Shown here: positions 6,903 to 11,159 of the stretch, piece by piece
Numbering within the stretch: the stretch's first letter is position 1
How the letters are laid out: the number at the start of each line of letters is the position of its first letter
Source: Cyclostephanos tholiformis
Lineage: Eukaryota > Bacillariophyta > Thalassiosirophyceae > Thalassiosirales > Thalassiosiraceae
Direction: 5' to 3'
NCBI GenBank assembly: GCA_036939975.1
Contig: JALLPB010001143.1
Coordinates: forward strand, 1 to 11,159
Length of the DNA: 11,159 bases
Translations under genes and position numbers: made by a program
The notes under the pieces: generated by a model
The model's input: only the letters and a program-made list of their open reading frames with translations
The model's database searches: none
Told to the model about the DNA's origin: nothing

Positions 6903-8962
6903 ATGACCGCCGCGAAGGAACGAAGGGACGATGCATCGACGAAGACCGCCGGGGCGCGGGAATTGGACGGCAGGGCCATCGCGACATCGCTAGCGGTCAC
7001 CCTCCTGGAACTTGGCGTGACGCTCGCGGCATCCTACGTCTTCAGTCGATGGATCGCGAGGATCATACACAATAACGGAGGCGGCGCGTCCGGGGTGGGA
7101 GGCGCCGATGGCATGGATGGATTCGAGGCAGATAACGGCGTCGGGGGGGGCGGTGGTGGAAAGGGCGGCGTCGTGCTTCGCCTGAGGAATATCCTGGAGT
7201 CTCGACACGAGGCGGCGCTAAGGGCGATGATGGAGGAGCTCGACGACGAGGATTACCACGACCGACGAGAGGACGAGGAGAAGAAGGAGGACCCACCGCC
7301 TCGGCGCATCGACGATGCCCAGGATGAGGGTCTGTGCCACGCCCTGACGCTACGCGAGGAGCTTCGGTCGCATCACGAACGATCGCTGTCGTCCCTCGAA
7401 ACACTGACGCCGTACGAGCTATCGATAGCCCAGAATAACCTGATAGACCCGACGTGTCTATCCGTCGACTTTGCCGACGTGGGGGGGATGGACGATATCA
7501 AGTCGGAGATATATGACCTGGTGGTGATGCCGCTGCTAAGGCCGGACCTGTTCGTTAGTGATTCGGGATTGGTTTCGCCCCCCAAGGGAATATTACTCTA
7601 CGGGTGAGTCGATCCTGTCATTAGTGGTGGTGGGATGGAGTGATGGGGTCACACATTTTTGTCCGAATTCTGACTTGCTTGTCATTTTTTACTTTCGTTT
7701 TACTCTTCGCCAACACAGGCCTCCCGGGACGGGAAAAACCATGCTGGCAAAAGGTGGGCACCACATATGCAACAATCGTGTCTTGCTCGATATTCTCGTC
7801 ATAATGCCCGTTTTTCGTTCGCCACTCGTTATTCCTGACCGGGACGATCATCGCGCCCATGCTGACAATCCAATTTGAAATAGCCATTGCCAAGGAGTCG
7901 CACGCAACATTCGTCAATGTACAGCTATCGACGATAATGAACAAGTGGTTCGGCGAGAGTAATAAATTGATCTCCGCTACGTTTCAACTGGCAAGGAAGA
8001 TGGCCCCCAGCGTCGTCTTCATCGACGAGATCGACGCTTTCCTGTCCCAGAGAGATTCCACGGAAGGGAGTGCGGTTAGCAGCATGAAGAGCGAGTTCCT
8101 GACTCTGTGGGACGGGATGCTGAGCGAGAGGAAGGTACGAGGGGGCGGGGGCGGGAGCGGGGGCGGGGGCGAGCGTGAGTCGTCCTTACTACCCAACCCC
8201 CCCGTCATCGTACTCGGCGCGACCAACCGTCCGTACGACGTCGATCCGGCCATATTGCGTCGACTGCCCCGTTCCTTCGAAATTCCACTCCCCTCGACAG
8301 AATCTCGACTGCAATTACTCCGATTGTTCCTGGAGAGGCAGAGCATGACCGAATCGGCGCGGTTATTCATACCCGAATTGGCGCGCAGGACTGAGGGGTA
8401 TTCGGGCAGCGATCTTAAGGAGGTATGCAGGGCCGCGGCGTGGGAACCGGTGAGGGAAATGACGACCGGTGCATCCAGGATGGCGGCGGGATGCGTCGAC
8501 GTCCGGGAGGTGGATGACGGGGGGGGGTCCGGGATTTCCACTCCCGCCGCCGCTCGCGAGAAGCCCGTCCTTAGGAAGAAGTCGTCGAGCGGCTTCCCCC
8601 CTCGTGGCACGAGGGCTCGTCCGGTGAACGACGGAGACTTCCTCCTCGCCCTTCGTAAGGTGAAGAGGACCGGTGAATCGGCGAGGGAATTCCACGCGAA
8701 GGAGGTTTTACGCGGGAGGGAGGATAGGGCCGCCACGGCGGCGGACATGACGAGGGCAACAAACGGCGGGGAAGGCGTAGGACCCGGTCATCCCGTCGGC
8801 GTGGACATACAGCAGCTGATAGCGATGATCGCCGCCGCCATGTCGTCGTCGTCGTCGATGAAGATGGTAGATCGCGCTGACGCCGAAAATACGAGCTACC
8901 ACGAAGACGAGGACGATGATTCACCGCCAGAGATGTTCCTTGATGCTTCTACATTGAACTAA
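6903..8962 (+). CDS. Msp1/ATAD1-type membrane-anchored AAA ATPase
   Basis: Msp1/ATAD1 sits in the mitochondrial outer (and peroxisomal) membrane and pulls out mislocalised tail-anchored proteins by ATP-driven threading. Exons 6903-7603, 7719-7753 and 7884-8962 join to 604 residues; yeast and human forms are about 360. A single N-terminal helix lies at about 26-47, then a Gly-rich and acidic linker. The family entry motif LTPYELSIAQNNLIDP is at 168-183 and FADVGGMDDIK at 190-200. Walker A is GPPGTGKT (234-241, built across intron 1), pore loop 1 NKWFGES (265-271), Walker B VVFIDEID with E294, sensor 1 LGATNRP with N360, arginine pair R371/R372, and GYSGSDLKEVCRAAA (417-431). All catalytic residues are present. 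Odd features: a Gly-rich insertion (332-341) between Walker B and sensor 1, a low-complexity insertion at about 455-492 before the terminal FLLALRKVKR helix, and an acidic tail. The start is the first ATG in frame and gives the anchor. Confidence 0.93.
7604..7718 (+). other. Intron 1 of the Msp1-type gene
   Basis: 115 bp, donor GTGAGT, pyrimidine-rich end and acceptor ACACAG, phase 2. It interrupts the Walker A Gly codon; removal reconstitutes LLYGPPGTGKT. Confidence 0.92.
7754..7883 (+). other. Intron 2 of the Msp1-type gene
   Basis: 130 bp, donor GTGGGC, acceptor AAATAG, phase 1. Removal joins MLAK to AIAKESHATFVNV, as in the family. Both sites are weaker than those of intron 1. The 35-bp exon between the introns is very short. 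Confidence 0.88.
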
Positions 8963-9072
8963 ACCTATAATTGCATTTAACCATAACAATGACAGACCAT
9001 GTTCTTGATAAAAAACCTTCGCCTCCACCCTTCCCCCCCCCCCTTACACCCCCCACAATAACCCCCATCGAC
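8963..9072. other. Convergent gap between the Msp1-type and IDI genes
   Basis: 110 bp shared by two 3' ends, with an 11-C run at 9033-9043. Both transcripts' 3' untranslated regions must end here or overlap. No clear AATAAA signal is seen. Confidence 0.5.
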
Positions 9073-10503
9073 TCAATTTAGGAACAGTGGACCGGCGTTT
9101 CCCGCTCCTCCCATGTGTTCCGGGGGAGGATCGAATCGATGTATGGTATCGTGATCGCATAGATCGTTCGTGTTCATCGTACGATCGAGGTTGTCCCACC
9201 ATCCATCATTTCCCCCATCCCCGCCGCCGCCCATGAGCCATTTATTCGCGATGATACGGAACCATGGCGAGAACAGGAGCGTTTCATCGTCGAACATTCC
9301 CCTCATCGCATCTCGATCGACCCAACGTACCTCGTCGACTTCGTCGTCGTTCAGGTTATCCAACGTCAAGCATGCCACGTTCGGGATTGTGACGAAGAGG
9401 ATGTAATCGATCTCGTGTTCTCCCCAGGGACTGTCCGGTCCGTGGGTCACCGTATCCGCGGCCCAGTAGTGCACCCTCGTCAGGTACTTGAATCGCGCGC
9501 CGTTCTCGCGCGCCAATTCATCGGAAGGTATCCCGAGCTCGTGTCGTAGCTTGCGTATGGCCGCGTTAATCGCCCCCCTAACCTTGTTGTCGTTGTTATT
9601 ACCCCCCCCGCCCTCGTCGTTGTTCACTTCGACTCCTCGTCCCTCGAATTCGATCTCCGACTCCGGCGGGTCCATCCCGAGCAACGGATGGGAACAGCAC
9701 GTATTCGTCCAAACGTTCGGGAACGTAATCTTCGTGCCAGCCCTCTTCTGCAGTAGCAATCGCGACGTGGATACGTCGAAGAGAAAGACCGAGAACGCCC
9801 TATGCAGTATGCCACGGGGATTAGCCGACGTGAATCGATGCGTGATCATCTTGGACGACGATGACACATCGACGTCGCGTAGGACGTTGTCGTAAATGTC
9901 GGTAACGAGGACGGTGTCGCTTTCCATGAAGTGTAGTTGTTGTTGTTGCTGCTGCTGCCGTGGCAACGATCGCGACGATTGCGACGATGATGTTTGCGTT
10001 GACGATGGAGGGGAGTGCTCGCCACATGCGGAGGGGGAGGCATGGCACCGCGACGACGACGACGACGACGACGAATATCTCGTCATCGTCGTCACGGTCG
10101 TCAATGATGAAGACGCGCGTGGCCTCGTTGATGTCGACGTCGAGGCGGCGAACGCCGCACAATGCACGCGGCGCGGGGTGGGTGGGCGCCGGTAGGAGGA
10201 GGGGGGGGGAAGGCCACTAGTCATCATCGCGCGAACGGCAACGCGGGAGGATAGGCCGATGCCCAGGCAGCAGCAGTAGCAGCCCATTGTCATCGACATC
10301 GCGCGCGAGTAATAATAATATGACGGCATTTGTCGAATATGTAACGATATGCCAATCCCTCTCGTTCCTCTCCGTTGCACTCGCTCGTCGAAATAAAAAG
10401 TTGAGGATGATGAGGAATGTGAGTGCTCCGTGGAGGTGTGTGAAAAGGGGGGGAAGGAAGCTTCGTCACCTCCCCTCCGTCGGTCCGCCCCCCAAAATTT
10501 CAT
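9073..10503 (-). CDS. IDI: Isopentenyl-diphosphate delta-isomerase, type I (Nudix), with long N-terminal extension
   Basis: IDI interconverts isopentenyl and dimethylallyl diphosphate, the entry step to all isoprenoids. From the ATG at 10503 there are 476 residues; the ATG at 10329 gives 418 and a third at 9927 gives 284. The catalytic core is unmistakable: FPNVWTNTCCSHPL with the catalytic Cys second of the pair (residue 212 from the 10329 start), RKLRHELGIP (Nudix helix), HYWAAD, WGEHEIDYILF with the metal-binding Glu pair (304 and 306), and the family end signature WWDNL. The core fits the human enzyme except for an Asn/Gly-rich insertion of about 20 residues after the Cys motif. The extension is Ser/Thr/Gln-rich, with poly-Ser and poly-Gln; it contains VHCAAFAAS, slightly like the diatom plastid A-F-A motif, but no strong signal peptide precedes it. 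So the long form may be organellar and a form starting at 9927 cytosolic. It ends without the squalene-synthase fusion known from diatom IDI-SQS proteins. Confidence 0.93.
   Translation of the reverse strand: MKFWGADRRRGGDEASFPPFSHTSTEHSHSSSSSTFYFDERVQRRGTRGIGISLHIRQMPSYYYYSRAMSMTMGCYCCCLGIGLSSRVAVRAMMTSGLPPPSSYRRPPTPRRVHCAAFAASTSTSTRPRASSSLTTVTTMTRYSSSSSSSSRCHASPSACGEHSPPSSTQTSSSQSSRSLPRQQQQQQQLHFMESDTVLVTDIYDNVLRDVDVSSSSKMITHRFTSANPRGILHRAFSVFLFDVSTSRLLLQKRAGTKITFPNVWTNTCCSHPLLGMDPPESEIEFEGRGVEVNNDEGGGGNNNDNKVRGAINAAIRKLRHELGIPSDELARENGARFKYLTRVHYWAADTVTHGPDSPWGEHEIDYILFVTIPNVACLTLDNLNDDEVDEVRWVDRDAMRGMFDDETLLFSPWFRIIANKWLMGGGGDGGNDGWWDNLDRTMNTNDLCDHDTIHRFDPPPEHMGGAGNAGPLFLN
9937..9957 (-). 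repeat. CAG/CAA repeat coding for seven Gln
   Basis: Three CAG and four CAA codons in the IDI extension, just upstream of the Met encoded at 9927. The mixed codons suggest it is not a freshly slipped array. Confidence 0.9.
10051..10074 (-). repeat. Eight TCG triplets coding for poly-Ser
   Basis: Eight pure CGA units on the plus strand (TCG on the coding strand) give eight Ser in the IDI extension. Pure and long enough to vary in length between alleles without changing the frame. Confidence 0.9.
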
Positions 10504-10552
10504 TTTCGGCCGCGCCAAATATCAGTCACTGTCTCTCATAGCATCCCGCGCG

Positions 10553-10567
10553 CCCCCCCCCCCCCCC
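10553..10567 (+). repeat. 15-C homopolymer in the divergent IDI upstream region
   Basis: Lies between IDI and the right-edge gene, followed at about 10598-10606 by a G run. The C run and the G run could pair into a hairpin, or the G-rich strand could form a quadruplex; both could affect promoters on either side. Confidence 0.85.
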
Positions 10568-10653
10568 GCCCCCTGCTTGGGTGGTGTCAACAAAAAGGGG
10601 GGGGCGGGCGGAAAGAATTCAAACCTAAAAATAATAATATATCATCGTTCGCG

Positions 10654-11159
10654 ATGATGATGATTCCGGCGAGACCTACGTCGGCCTTCGGGGCCATCCC
10701 ATCCCTCCTCCTCGTCATCGTCATCGCCCTACTCCTTCCCCCCGGGTCGTCATTGCCGTTGTCGTCGTCGGCGTTCGCGACGCGCGATCATCGAACCACG
10801 ACGGTCGTTCCGAACGGTAGACGACGTCCGTCGTCGTCGCCGTCGTCCCCGACGCCATCGCATCATCGTCGTTATGACGAATCGGCATTACGCGCGGCAT
10901 GGTGGCAGTTCTGGAGGGGTAACGAAAGTGACGATGACGTGAACGGCGACGGCGGGGGGGGGGGGGGGGGGGGGGGAGGATCCTCCTCCCCGAGGGGCGC
11001 GAGTGGGGCGGAGAACATGCGCCGCACGGCGAGGATGATGGAGGATCACAGGCGCTTTCAGGACGCGTCCGACAGGGCATCGTCGATCATGGACGAACTC
11101 GGTTCGATGATCGTCGTGGGTAAAAGCACGGCCGGACCGAGCGGGGGGGGGGGGGGCTA
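10654..11159 (+). CDS. Likely plastid-targeted protein, possibly YbaB/EbfC-like; runs off the window
   Basis: Open from the first of three consecutive ATGs (10654) to the window end, at least 168 codons. Residues 18-28 are hydrophobic (LLLVIVIALLL), followed by SSLPLSSSAFATRD. This is the layout of a diatom bipartite plastid presequence: signal peptide, then a cleavage motif like ASAFAP with Phe at the key place (here S-A-F-A-T). A Ser/Pro/Arg-rich transit-like region follows. A poly-Gly run interrupts at about residues 100-109. The mature part has a charged helix (MRRTARMMEDHRRFQDASDR) leading to SIMDELGSMIVVGKSTAG. That pattern, a coiled helix then E-L-x-x-x-x-V-x-G-x-S-x-x-G, resembles YbaB/EbfC nucleoid-associated proteins, which coat DNA in bacteria and plastids. 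The match is short and from memory, so the family is tentative; the targeting signal is better supported. The DNA-binding core would lie beyond the edge. Upstream it is divergent from IDI. Confidence 0.65.
   Translation, partial: MMMIPARPTSAFGAIPSLLLVIVIALLLPPGSSLPLSSSAFATRDHRTTTVVPNGRRRPSSSPSSPTPSHHRRYDESALRAAWWQFWRGNESDDDVNGDGGGGGGGGGGSSSPRGASGAENMRRTARMMEDHRRFQDASDRASSIMDELGSMIVVGKSTAGPSGGGGG
10954..10976 (+). repeat. 23-base G homopolymer inside the right-edge coding region
   Basis: Reads as seven GGG codons plus part of the next Gly. The frame stays open on both sides and continues into a charged helix, so the printed length is compatible with translation, but a run this long is error-prone. 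Confidence 0.9.
11143..11156 (+). repeat. 14-base G homopolymer at the right edge
   Basis: Second Gly-coding G run in the same gene, placed just after the STAGPSG segment. The window ends three bases later. Confidence 0.85.

Noticed and set aside
7984..8748. 254-residue minus-strand ORF opposite the Msp1-type gene
   Set aside because: It lies wholly antisense to the conserved AAA domain; long open antisense frames are expected from GC-rich, CGN-biased codons.
9488..9895. 135-residue plus-strand ORF opposite IDI
   Set aside because: Antisense to the catalytic core of IDI, Ser/Pro-rich, without recognisable features.
10051..10074. Triplet repeat as a CRISPR-like or tandem-repeat locus
   Set aside because: It is a simple codon repeat in frame inside IDI, with no spacer structure.
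10504..10518. TTG at 10518 as start of IDI
   Set aside because: First ATG in frame is at 10503; the earlier TTG has no support.
10721..11080. 119-residue minus-strand ORF at the right end
   Set aside because: Pro/Arg/His-rich shadow of the plus-strand gene, through the 23-G run; the plus strand carries the presequence and charged helix instead.

Overview
The window looks like nuclear DNA from a diatom, probably a centric one. The grounds are short GT-AG introns (85 to 130 bp), intercalated genes on both strands, strong CGN/GAC triplet bias, long G or C homopolymers, and a partial gene at the right edge whose N-terminus reads as a signal peptide followed by an S-A-F-A motif, the usual start of a bipartite presequence for the diatom complex plastid. 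The assignment is inference from these traits; no species-specific marker was seen. No rRNA, tRNA, CRISPR array or intact transposon was recognised.

Layout. Positions 1-2580 are less GC-rich: a two-frame ORF of unknown function with a possible N-terminal helix-turn-helix (254-894), a non-coding stretch with inverted repeats (895-1469), and a three-exon membrane-anchored cyclophilin gene (1470-2454, +). From about 2584 the DNA turns GC-rich. A minus-strand gene for a TMEM145/GPR180-like seven-helix (GOST-type) membrane protein (4364 to 2584) carries a reading-frame break exactly at a 10-base G tract. An 865-bp interval separates it from a divergent SDF2-type MIR-domain ER protein gene (5230-5925, +). 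A 0.6-kb interval with only a weak ORF follows, then a possible 60-residue two-helix membrane protein (6733 to 6551, -), divergent from a three-exon Msp1/ATAD1-type AAA ATPase gene (6903-8962, +). This converges on a type I isopentenyl-diphosphate isomerase gene (start 10503 or 10329, to 9073, -). Divergent from it is the right-edge gene (10654 onward, +), a likely plastid protein with weak resemblance to the YbaB/EbfC nucleoid-associated family.

How the genes relate. This is not an operon; the genes are housekeeping functions in the endomembrane system (cyclophilin, SDF2, GOST protein), the mitochondrial or peroxisomal membrane (Msp1) and probably the plastid (IDI, YbaB-like). Neighbours are often head-to-head with short shared upstream regions (169 bp and about 150 to 325 bp), so co-regulation is possible but not shown. 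The most unusual trait is the density of G/C homopolymers and triplet repeats inside and between exons. They encode poly-Gly, poly-Ser and poly-Gln insertions and in one gene coincide with a frame break.
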